A stretch of 64,000 nt of DNA, from positions 1 through 64,000 of the forward strand of contig JAJFHC010000120.1 of the NCBI GenBank assembly GCA_021775835.1. The letters run 5' to 3'. This DNA comes from Hyphomicrobiales bacterium. Lineage in GTDB: Bacteria > Pseudomonadota > Alphaproteobacteria > Rhizobiales > JAJFHC01. Positions within the stretch are counted from its first letter, which is position 1. Every line of letters starts with the position of its first letter. The position numbers and the translations under genes were made by a program. Below the pieces are notes generated by a model. It ran no database searches and was not told the DNA's origin. It worked only from the letters and a program-made list of their open reading frames with translations. This document shows, piece by piece, positions 56,752 through 64,000 of the stretch.

Positions 56752-58419
56752 ATGACAACCTATTTCGATATGGGATCCTATGCCCGTGATGTGACTGCCG
56801 CCAATGATGTCGCGCGGCTCTGGTTCAACCGGGGGCTTGTCTGGTGTTACGGGTTTGCCCACGAGGAGGCGATACGGTGTTTTGAAAAGGCACTTGAGGC
56901 CGATCCGGAGTGTGCCATGGCGCATTGGGGCATCGCCTATGCCGCCGGACCTTACTACAACAAGCAATGGGTGAAGTTTGACGAGGCAGACCTGGCAAGA
57001 ACGGTTGCCCGGACCTACGAGATGAGCCGGAAGGCGCTTGCATTGAAAGACGGTGCCACTGCCATGGAGCAGGCCGTGATCGAAGCGCTCATCCAGCGCT
57101 ATCAATCATCTGAGCCAGTGCCAATGGAAGAATTCGATCAGTGGAATGACGACTATCGGGACGCCATGCGCGAAGTCTATCAATCGTTTTCGGAAGATCC
57201 GGATGTCTGCACACTGTTTGTCGATTCCATGATGAACCGGACTCCCTGGGCCCTGTGGGAACTGGCCTCTGGTGACACCGCCAAGGGCGCCGACACTCTC
57301 GAAGCGATAGCGGTCGTGGAAAAGATAATTGCGAAAATGGATGCGGCAGGCGAACAGCCTCATCCGGGTTTGCTGCATTGCCACATTCATATTCTGGAAA
57401 TGTCACCCCATCCGGAGCGGGCGCTCCGGTCGGCCGATCGTTTACGCAAGCTCGTGCCTGACGGGGGGCACCTGAACCATATGCCAACGCATATCGACGC
57501 CCAGTGCGGTCACTATAATGACGTGGTGGTCTCGAATACGGCGGCGATTGCCGCGGACGCCAAACTGGTCGAGCGTGAGGGCCTGATGAATTTTCATGCC
57601 TTGTCACGGGCGCACAATCATCATTTCAAGTTGTACGGGGCCATGCTTCTGGGACAGTTCGGAGCGGCAATGAGTGCGGGCAGGGGAATTGTGGAAACAA
57701 TCCCCGAGGAACTGCTGCGATGGGAAAGCCCTCCCATGGCCGACTGGCTCGAGGGGTATGTGGCCATGGCCGTGCATCCGTTGATACGGTTCGGCAAGTG
57801 GCGAGAGATTATCGATCTGCCGTTGCCCGAGGACCAGACCCTCTATTGTTCCACAACCGCTCTGCTCCATTATGCCAAAACCCTTGCGCATGCAGTCCTG
57901 GGCGATGTGCCGGCGGCCGAACGGCAGATGACGGAATTCCAGGCAGCCGTTGAGCGTGTGCCTTTGACTCGCATGGTGTTCAACAACTCCGTTCGAGATA
58001 TTCTCTCGATTGCCACGGCCATGGCTGAAGGGGAAGTGGAGTATCGCAAGGGTAATTTCGAACCGGCCTACGATCACTTGCGCCGTGCAGTCGTGCTGGC
58101 GGACGAGCTACCCTACGACGAGCCCTGGGGGTGGATGCAGCCGGCCCGCCATGCCCTCGGTGCGCTGCTGCTCGAACAAGGTCACGTGGCAGAAGCGGAA
58201 GCGGTTTACCGGGCAGACCTTGGGATCGACACGACCCTGATCAGATGCTGTCGCCATCCCGACAACGTGTGGGCCCTGCACGGCCTGAACGAATGTCTCG
58301 AGCGGCAAGGCCGCACGGCGGAGGCACAGTTGATCGCCCCGAGACTGGAACTGGCACAAGCCCGTGCCGATGTCCCGATCGAAGCGTCCTGCCTGTGCCG
58401 GCTCGATTGTTGCGGTTAG
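56752..58419 (+). CDS. Large tetratricopeptide-repeat protein with His and Cys clusters
   Basis: A 555-residue protein, cytoplasmic by lack of signal. Helical repeats are clear near residues 20-70 (ARLWFNRGLVWCYGFAHEEAIRCFEKALEADPECAMAHWGIAYA) and near 440-515. Unusual for TPR proteins are conserved-looking His patches (LLHCHIHILEMS, LNHMPTHIDAQCGHYND, RAHNHHFKLYGAM) and a C-terminal cluster CLCRLDCCG; together they could bind a metal. Similar proteins are annotated only as TPR proteins. Function unknown. The start at 56752 (MTTYFDMG) follows a GGAG; the frame is open upstream. Confidence 0.75.
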   Translation: MTTYFDMGSYARDVTAANDVARLWFNRGLVWCYGFAHEEAIRCFEKALEADPECAMAHWGIAYAAGPYYNKQWVKFDEADLARTVARTYEMSRKALALKDGATAMEQAVIEALIQRYQSSEPVPMEEFDQWNDDYRDAMREVYQSFSEDPDVCTLFVDSMMNRTPWALWELASGDTAKGADTLEAIAVVEKIIAKMDAAGEQPHPGLLHCHIHILEMSPHPERALRSADRLRKLVPDGGHLNHMPTHIDAQCGHYNDVVVSNTAAIAADAKLVEREGLMNFHALSRAHNHHFKLYGAMLLGQFGAAMSAGRGIVETIPEELLRWESPPMADWLEGYVAMAVHPLIRFGKWREIIDLPLPEDQTLYCSTTALLHYAKTLAHAVLGDVPAAERQMTEFQAAVERVPLTRMVFNNSVRDILSIATAMAEGEVEYRKGNFEPAYDHLRRAVVLADELPYDEPWGWMQPARHALGALLLEQGHVAEAEAVYRADLGIDTTLIRCCRHPDNVWALHGLNECLERQGRTAEAQLIAPRLELAQARADVPIEASCLCRLDCCG

Positions 58420-58534
58420 AAGGTTCGCCACTGATCCAACACCGCCGGAACACGTAAACCCGGTCTTGCGCATTCGATCATGTTGTGGTCCCTTGCGCCT
58501 TCATTTCGTCTGAAATTCAGTCAGGAGAAAACCT

Positions 58535-59020
58535 ATGCCTTCGTTCGACGTGGTATCGAAAACCGATCTTGCGGAAGTGGACAACGCCCTGGGCAACATG
58601 GTCCGGGAAATGGAGACGCGGTATGACTTCAAGGGCGCGAAATGCACCATCGAACGTGCCGATAGCGTGATGACGCTACATGCCGACGACGACCTAAAAC
58701 TGCGCCAGATGCACGAGCTTCTCAAGGGCCATCTTACCCGACGCAAGGTCGAGGCCGGTGTGCTTGATTTCAAGACCGTCGAGAAAGCCGCCGGACAATC
58801 CGTGCGTCAGGAAATCGCAATCCGCGAGGGCATCGAGAAAGACCTCGCGAAGAAGCTGGTCAAGGACATCAAGGCCGCAAAGCTCAAAGTTCAGGTTGCC
58901 ATACAAGGTGATGAACTGCGTGTAACGGGCAAAAAGCGGGATGATCTGCAGGCAGCGATCCAAACGTTAAAGGGGCTGGAAATTGACCAGCCCCTTCAAT
59001 ACGTTAACTTCAGAGATTGA
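58535..59020 (+). CDS. yajQ: YajQ family cyclic-di-GMP-binding / nucleotide-binding protein
   Basis: A 161-residue protein with the two RNP-like domains of YajQ: MPSFDVVSKTDLAEVDNALGN at the start, YDFKGAKCTIERAD near 30 and KAAKLKVQVAIQGDELRVTGKKRDDLQAAIQ near 115. YajQ proteins bind nucleotides; in Xanthomonas one binds cyclic di-GMP and controls transcription. The start has CAGGAG nine bases upstream. A perfect hairpin overlaps its 3' end (58970-58996). Confidence 0.93.
   Translation: MPSFDVVSKTDLAEVDNALGNMVREMETRYDFKGAKCTIERADSVMTLHADDDLKLRQMHELLKGHLTRRKVEAGVLDFKTVEKAAGQSVRQEIAIREGIEKDLAKKLVKDIKAAKLKVQVAIQGDELRVTGKKRDDLQAAIQTLKGLEIDQPLQYVNFRD
58970..58996. other. Strong hairpin inside the end of yajQ
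   Basis: AAGGGGCTGG and CCAGCCCCTT are exact inverse arms of ten bases with a seven-base loop, within the last codons of yajQ. No T-run follows, so it is not a classical terminator; it may stabilise the mRNA end. Confidence 0.45.
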
Positions 59021-59046
59021 AGCAGATTCGTTAAACCGACGGTTTA

Positions 59047-59997
59047 TCAGGCCAGATTGATCTCCTTGCACTCTTCGGGTGCCAAAAGATGAATCCCGTC
59101 AGGGGCCTGCGGATCGATCTTGAACTTGGAGATGTACTTGAACTCCTGCGACTTGCGCAGACCGAGTTTCTTGTAGCCTAGGGCAACCGCACATTTGGCC
59201 CAAGCGGCAGGACCTGTCAGCGCCTGGGAACGCGGAGACATGCCGAGCACCCTGCGCATGAGACCGTTGGCGTAGTTAACACCATAGCTGCGCTGCACGT
59301 CGGACGTGACGTATTCGGTGGTCAGTGACATGTTGAGACCGTCGAGGTTGTCTACCCTGTGTGGCGCATTCAGAGGCCAGGCAACCAGGTCGCCCGGTTC
59401 CAGATCATAGGCATGAGCGTGATTGTCCCAATCCGGCCGATACTCCAGAGAGTCCTCTTCGGTCTCCTTGAGAATAATGCTTTCAAGCTTGTGAGGGGGG
59501 AGGAATTCCGGATCCTTCGCGTCCCAGAGATAGACCCGCTTTCGTCCGCGCAAATGCCACAGCGCGATCATTGGCACATCGGCGTGGCAGTGGACCTTGG
59601 CACCCGGCGATGACACCAGAAGGCTGGTATTGAAGCGCCAGGCGTCAAAGCCTGGTTTGCCAGCCTTGATCTGGCCAAAGGCCTCTTTCACCATGCGACC
59701 CATTTCAGGTACGTTCTTTTCAATGTGATGGAGGCTGAGCCAGATCTGGCCATCACGGATGGCGTCCAGTACCTGTTCGCCGGGTACGCTGCCGATCTCG
59801 CCGTCGAGCCAAAACCGTTCCTCACCATGCCTGTTCATGGTGTTCACGTTGTAATGCTCGCGCGGATAGGTTTCGATCAGGCGGGCGATCTTTTCATCGG
59901 TGAACAGACCGCTGTCGGCGAAGAGATGTTTACAGTGAACCTCCCGGTCGCCAAATTCCTGTGCCTGCTGGTCATTCATGTCCAACCATTTTTGCAT
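59047..59997 (-). CDS. JmjC/cupin-like 2-oxoglutarate-Fe(II) oxygenase
   Basis: A 316-residue protein with a double-stranded beta-helix core. The HxD part of a non-haem iron site is seen in KVHCHADVPMIALWHLRGRKRVYLWD near residue 145, and a distal His in VAWPLNAPHRVDNLDG near 220, as in JmjC-like hydroxylases. The substrate may be a protein or small molecule. Start ATG 59997 has AGGAG ten bases upstream; the frame is open 72 bases more. It lies between yajQ (convergent) and flhA. Confidence 0.75.
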   Translation of the reverse strand: MQKWLDMNDQQAQEFGDREVHCKHLFADSGLFTDEKIARLIETYPREHYNVNTMNRHGEERFWLDGEIGSVPGEQVLDAIRDGQIWLSLHHIEKNVPEMGRMVKEAFGQIKAGKPGFDAWRFNTSLLVSSPGAKVHCHADVPMIALWHLRGRKRVYLWDAKDPEFLPPHKLESIILKETEEDSLEYRPDWDNHAHAYDLEPGDLVAWPLNAPHRVDNLDGLNMSLTTEYVTSDVQRSYGVNYANGLMRRVLGMSPRSQALTGPAAWAKCAVALGYKKLGLRKSQEFKYISKFKIDPQAPDGIHLLAPEECKEINLA

Positions 59998-60157
59998 TTT
60001 GCCTGTCTCCTGTCGTGATTGCCGTGTCCCGGCGTGTCGGTTTTTTTGTTTTGTCTTTGAAGGATGCACGCAAGAGTAATGCCAGAAAATGTTGAAGACA
60101 CGGTTACGAACGGGCTGTAAATTTGCAGCAAAAAGCGGAAATTACCGGCCCGGAACA

Positions 60158-62311
60158 TCAAACCTGACCGACAGTTTTCACTTGGGCCTGAGGGTGAATC
60201 TCGTTTTGGGACAAGACCACCGTCTGATTGCGGAACCGTTCCACAATGGAACGCACGAACGGCCGGATTGCCGGACTGGTCAGAAGCACAGGCAATTCGC
60301 CTTCCTGGGCCGCCGCCTCGAAACCTTCACGTACGGCTGCAATGAACTGCTGTAGCTCACTAGGTGCCATGGCGAGCTGCCGGTCGTCGCCCTGGCCAAC
60401 GATTGAATCGGCAAAGGCCTGCTCCCATTTCGGCGACATCGGCAGCAATGCCAGATGGCCCGCCGGGCCCCGGTTCGCCGCACAGATCTGCCGCGCGAGC
60501 CGGGCTCTCACATGTTCCGTGATGGCGTTGACGTTCTGGGTAAATCCAGTGGCTTCGGCAATGCCCTCAAGGATCGTGGCAAGATCCCGGATGGAGATGC
60601 GTTCATTGAGCAATGTCTGAAGCACACGCTGGATGCCGCTCGTGTTTATCTGGGCGGGAACGATGTCTTCAATCAGTTTCTGGTGGTGTTCGGGCAACTC
60701 GTCGAGAAGCTTCTGGACTTCCGCATAAGAAAGCAGTTCGGACATGTTGACCTTGAGGATTTCGGTCAGGTGGGTCGACAGAACAGTGGCGGGATCGACG
60801 ACCGTATATCCCTTGAACTGGGCTTCGTCGTGCAGCGACGCGTCGATCCAAGTGGCCGGCAGACCGAACGTGGGTTCAATCGTGTGTGTGCCGGGCAGGT
60901 CCACCTTCTGGCCGGCCGGGTCCATCACCATGTAATGATCCACATGAAGCTCGCCGTCACCGGCGTCGACTTCCTTGACCTTGATGATGTATTGGTTGGC
61001 ATTCAACTGGACATTGTCGAGGATGCGCACCGACGGCATCACAAATCCCATGTCGGTGGCAAACTGGCGCCTCAGGGCTTTGATCTGATCAGTCAGTCGA
61101 TCTTCGTCGTTGTTGTTGATCAAGGGCAGCAGCGCGTATCCCAGTTCGACCCGAAGGTCGTCCATCTTGAGGGCTGTGGAAATCGGCTCTTCTTTGGGTG
61201 CCTCGGCAGCCTCGGTGATCTCCTGTTGCAGGTGCTCTTCTTCAACAACGTCGCGTTTCTTCTTGGTCGAGTGCCAGGCGAATCCGCCCGCGGCACCGGC
61301 AAGGATCATGAATGGAATCATCGGTATCCCCGGCAGGAAAGCCATGGATGCCATCACAAACGAGGACATCCCGAGCGCCTTCGGATAGCCGGAGAGCTGT
61401 TCGTACAAGGCCTTGTCGGCGGCACCTTCGACACCGGCCTTCGATACCAGAAGGCCGGCTGCGGTCGATACGATGAGGGCAGGGATCTGGCTGACAAGGC
61501 CGTCACCGATCGTGAGCAGCGTATAAACCTGGCTTGCGTCGGCCAGGCTCAAGTCGCGCTGTGCCATTCCGATGATGACACCGCCGATGATGTTGATGAA
61601 AGTGATGAGGAGGCCGGCAATGGCATCACCACGCACAAACTTGGAAGCACCGTCCATGGCGCCGAAGAACGAGGATTCGTCTTCCAGGTTCTTGCGGCGG
61701 GTGCGTGCCGTGTTCTCATCGATCAGCCCGGCAGAAAGATCGGCGTCGATCGCCATCTGTTTGCCGGGCATGGCGTCCAGGGTGAACCGGGCCGCAACTT
61801 CCGCGATTCGGCCAGAACCCTTGGTGATGACGACGAAATTGACGACCACAAGGATCGCAAACACGATAATCCCGATCACAAAATTGCCCTGCATGACAAA
61901 GTTGCCAAAAGCTTCGATTACCCGGCCGGCAGCGTCTGGACCTTCATGGCCGTTGGTCAGGATCAATCGCGTCGACGCAAGGTTGAGCGACAGCCGGAGC
62001 ATGGTGGTGATCAGCAGGATCGTGGGAAAAGCGCTGAACTCGAGCGGCCGGTGAATGAACAGGCCGGTCATCAGGATAAGGACCGAGAATGTTATCGAGA
62101 TCGCCAGCAGGAAGTCGAGAATGACAGCCGGCATCGGAATGAGGAGCACCACAAGGATGATCATCACACCGAAGGCGAGCCCCAGATCGGGACGCTTCAG
62201 GGCGTCTACGAACAAGGAGAAGCCGCCGGGTCCCGATGGACCGGCGTTGGCGGCATTGCCGCCCACCGAATCGGGAACCGGCGTCTGACCGGTGTTGGCG
62301 ACGTCACTCAT
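60158..62311 (-). CDS. flhA: Flagellar biosynthesis protein FlhA
   Basis: A 717-residue export-gate protein. Eight membrane helices lie in the first 340 residues. The conserved cytoplasmic FHIPEP-type block is seen as GRIAEVAARFTLDAMPGKQMAIDADLSAGLIDE, and the C-terminal nonameric domain follows from about 370. FlhA receives export substrates and chaperones. It is encoded before flbD in transcription direction terms (flbD lies upstream on the minus strand, 35 bases away), forming a flagellar operon with fliN. Confidence 0.96.
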   Translation of the reverse strand: MSDVANTGQTPVPDSVGGNAANAGPSGPGGFSLFVDALKRPDLGLAFGVMIILVVLLIPMPAVILDFLLAISITFSVLILMTGLFIHRPLEFSAFPTILLITTMLRLSLNLASTRLILTNGHEGPDAAGRVIEAFGNFVMQGNFVIGIIVFAILVVVNFVVITKGSGRIAEVAARFTLDAMPGKQMAIDADLSAGLIDENTARTRRKNLEDESSFFGAMDGASKFVRGDAIAGLLITFINIIGGVIIGMAQRDLSLADASQVYTLLTIGDGLVSQIPALIVSTAAGLLVSKAGVEGAADKALYEQLSGYPKALGMSSFVMASMAFLPGIPMIPFMILAGAAGGFAWHSTKKKRDVVEEEHLQQEITEAAEAPKEEPISTALKMDDLRVELGYALLPLINNNDEDRLTDQIKALRRQFATDMGFVMPSVRILDNVQLNANQYIIKVKEVDAGDGELHVDHYMVMDPAGQKVDLPGTHTIEPTFGLPATWIDASLHDEAQFKGYTVVDPATVLSTHLTEILKVNMSELLSYAEVQKLLDELPEHHQKLIEDIVPAQINTSGIQRVLQTLLNERISIRDLATILEGIAEATGFTQNVNAITEHVRARLARQICAANRGPAGHLALLPMSPKWEQAFADSIVGQGDDRQLAMAPSELQQFIAAVREGFEAAAQEGELPVLLTSPAIRPFVRSIVERFRNQTVVLSQNEIHPQAQVKTVGQV

Positions 62312-62346
62312 GTTCGTTCATTATCCATGATGTAGTACCGGATGTG

Positions 62347-63720
62347 TCATGCCGCCGTACGGGACTCGCCCGGACCGGGCACCCTGACACCATCGTCGGA
62401 ATAGAGCTTGAGCTTGTTGCGCAGGGTACGGATCGAAATACCCAGGATATTGGCGGCATGGGTTCTGTTGCCGAGACAATGGGTCAGCGTTTCCAGGATC
62501 AGGTCCTGCTCGACTTCCGCCACTGTGCGCCCGACAAGCGATCGGGCAACAGCTTCCGCGGTGGCGGCTGCGTGGGCTGCGGGATCGTTCCCGTATGGCA
62601 CGGTGCTCTGATCGATCCGGCTGCCATCGGGGCTGAGGATGGCGTCGACGCCGATCTCCTCGCCTGTGGTCAGCAGAACGGCACGATGGATCGTGTTTTC
62701 GAGTTCACGCACATTGCCTGGCCAGCGGTTGGCCACGAGTTCGCGCCGGGCGTCCTGGGAGATCGGTTTTTCCGGCAGTCCGTTGGACAGGGCGTAGAGT
62801 TTGGAAAAATGCTCTGCCAGCGCCTGGATGTCGGCAGGCCGGTCGCGCAGGGGCGGGATTTTCAGGTTGACCACATTCAGCCTGTACAGCAGGTCTTCCC
62901 GGAACTGCCCTTCCCGCACCGCTTCGAAGAGATCTCTGTTCGAGGTTGCGATGATCCGGATGTCGACGGGCACCGGGCGGTTGCCGCCGACGCGGTCGAT
63001 GATGCGTTCCTGGATGGCACGCAGCAGTTTGGCCTGCAGCCGGACGTCCATCTCGCTGATTTCGTCGAGCAGCAAGGTGCCACCGTTGGCTTCCTCGAAC
63101 TTGCCAATGCGTCTGGCGACCGCCCCGGTGAAGGATCCCTTCTCATGGCCGAATAATTCGGATTCGAGAAGATTTTCAGGAATAGCCGCACAGTTTACGC
63201 AAATAAACTGCTTGTCCGAACGGCTTGATTTGCGGTGCACGTAGCGGGCAAGGATTTCCTTGCCGGTTCCGGATTCTCCGGTAACCAGGATGCTGGCATC
63301 GGAGGCTGCAACCTGACCTGCCAACTGGACTACCCGTGCGGTAATGTCGTCACGGTAGACCAGGGCGTGGGTTTCGTTGGCGACGGCTTCCAGGACGGCT
63401 GCGATGATATCGGCGTTTGGCGGCAGGGGAATGTATTCCTTGGCGCCGGCCTGAATTGCGCTGACCGCTGCACGGGCATCGTTTTCGACCCCACAGGCCA
63501 CGACCGGTACATGAATATGTTCGCGTTCGAGTCCAATAATCAGGGCGGCAATATCGAGGCTGACATCAATCATCAGCAAATCGGCACCCTGGCCCGAACG
63601 CAGGCAGCGCATGGCCTGATCGATCGTTTCAGCGTGAACGACCTTGGCACCACGGTCCATCGCCATCTTCGTGGCAGAGGACAGTTGGCCGTTGAGTGTG
63701 CCGGCAATCAATAATCTCAT
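62347..63720 (-). CDS. flbD: Sigma-54-dependent flagellar regulator FlbD
   Basis: A 457-residue NtrC-type protein. The N-terminal receiver-like domain lacks a clear phospho-Asp pocket ([14 protein letters not shown]). The AAA+ domain has Walker [10 protein letters not shown] near residue 145, [10 protein letters not shown] (the sigma-54 contact loop; usual form GAFTGA), Walker [14 protein letters not shown] and [16 protein letters not shown] Fis-type helix-turn-helix ends the protein ([22 protein letters not shown]). In Caulobacter FlbD activates late flagellar genes and represses early ones. Confidence 0.92.
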   Translation of the reverse strand: MRLLIAGTLNGQLSSATKMAMDRGAKVVHAETIDQAMRCLRSGQGADLLMIDVSLDIAALIIGLEREHIHVPVVACGVENDARAAVSAIQAGAKEYIPLPPNADIIAAVLEAVANETHALVYRDDITARVVQLAGQVAASDASILVTGESGTGKEILARYVHRKSSRSDKQFICVNCAAIPENLLESELFGHEKGSFTGAVARRIGKFEEANGGTLLLDEISEMDVRLQAKLLRAIQERIIDRVGGNRPVPVDIRIIATSNRDLFEAVREGQFREDLLYRLNVVNLKIPPLRDRPADIQALAEHFSKLYALSNGLPEKPISQDARRELVANRWPGNVRELENTIHRAVLLTTGEEIGVDAILSPDGSRIDQSTVPYGNDPAAHAAATAEAVARSLVGRTVAEVEQDLILETLTHCLGNRTHAANILGISIRTLRNKLKLYSDDGVRVPGPGESRTAA

Positions 63721-63775
63721 TGTTCAAACTCCATCCCGATCCGGCCGGAGAGGGCCGGTTTGCCTTTGGTAATCT

Positions 63776-64000
63776 TCAGTGTTGGTCGTTCTTGATTATT
63801 TCGGTCATCGTCACACCCAACCGGTTTTCGACCATGACAACTTCACCGCGCGCGACGAGGCGGTTATTGACGAAGATATCGATGGCTTCGCCGACCTTAC
63901 GATCCAGTTCAACGATGTTTCCGGCCTTGAGCTTGAGAAGTTCGCTGACTTCCATGTGGGTACGTCCGAGGACTGCGGAAATGTTGACGGGAACGTCGAA
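63776..64000 (-). CDS. fliN: Flagellar motor switch protein FliN, C-terminal part
   Basis: The frame is open at the window edge; 74 C-terminal residues are visible: FDVPVNISAVLGRTHMEV...LLKLKAGNIVELDRKVGEAIDIFVNNRLVARGEVVMVENRLGVTMTEII. This is the SpoA-type C-ring domain of FliN. The stop is TGA at 63776-63778. FliN is part of the rotor switch that CheY-P acts on. It lies 55 bases upstream of flbD on the same strand. Confidence 0.93.
   Translation of the reverse strand, partial: FDVPVNISAVLGRTHMEVSELLKLKAGNIVELDRKVGEAIDIFVNNRLVARGEVVMVENRLGVTMTEIIKNDQH

Noticed and set aside
60455..62335. A 626-codon open frame on the plus strand opposite flhA
   Set aside because: flhA is unmistakable on the other strand; long antisense frames are common in GC-rich coding DNA, and the translation has no family features.
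63742..63759. CCGGCC / GGCCGG repeat between fliN and flbD as a terminator
   Set aside because: The stem is only six pairs, there is no T-run on the minus strand, and the two genes are probably co-transcribed.

Overview
The window reads as ordinary, gene-dense chromosome of a flagellated, chemotactic alphaproteobacterium. The evidence is a full-length CtrA response regulator, the ChpT phosphotransferase, FlbD, RpoH, a BA14K protein, a DUF1134 (EipA-type) protein, the order ruvCAB-ybgC-tolQRAB-pal-cpoB-tilS-ftsH-folP-glmM, and a serC leader RNA in front of serC-serA. Together these fit Hyphomicrobiales (Rhizobiales) or a close relative, probably free-living. The exact taxon is inference. I saw no rRNA, tRNA, CRISPR array, transposase, integrase or phage gene.

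Layout. 1-8.7 kb is mixed accessory genes: the end of a sterol-desaturase-like enzyme, two MarR regulators, a protein resembling archaeal CTP-dependent riboflavin kinase, ArfB, an FHA-like/membrane/trypsin protein, an Asp/Glu racemase relative, a TIR-membrane-PAN protein, a BASS-type transporter, a small membrane protein with a GNAT acetyltransferase, and a VOC protein with an odd start. 8.9-24.3 kb is the conserved block for recombination repair (ruvCAB), the Tol-Pal envelope machine, tRNA modification (tilS), the FtsH protease, folate (folP) and cell-wall precursor synthesis (glmM). 24.7-26.3 kb has two paralogous outer-membrane barrels with TTAACC-type upstream motifs. 26.4-30.8 kb carries serC-serA and purA. 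31-38.3 kb is a run of single genes: BA14K, a peroxiredoxin-like protein, rpoH, an RluD-type synthase divergent from a membrane protein, a coiled-coil protein, DUF1134, YHS and CysQ.

38.5-52.5 kb is the regulatory and motility core: chpT, cheA (fused to a receiver)-cheW-cheY-cheB-cheR, an RND efflux pair, ctrA, and fliI-fliJ divergent from ctrA. A frameshifted small membrane protein resembling Pycsar effectors follows. 53.3-60 kb holds a VOC-cupin-cupin protein translationally coupled to kynureninase, a PEP-mutase/isocitrate-lyase family enzyme, a large TPR protein, YajQ and a JmjC-like oxygenase. The window ends in flagellar genes on the minus strand: flhA, flbD and the 3' part of fliN.

How it fits together: ChpT and CtrA belong to one phosphorelay that, in alphaproteobacteria generally, times flagellar and chemotaxis genes and envelope proteins. 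chpT, ctrA, che and fli genes all lie here, and TTAA/TTAACC and GANTC motifs occur in front of several of them. I did not find a large, clearly undescribed multi-gene system. The best leads are the VOC-cupin-cupin/kynureninase pair, the TIR-membrane-PAN and Pycsar-effector-like proteins, a 42-residue ORF inside tol-pal, the DUF120-like protein, and several unusual starts and operators.
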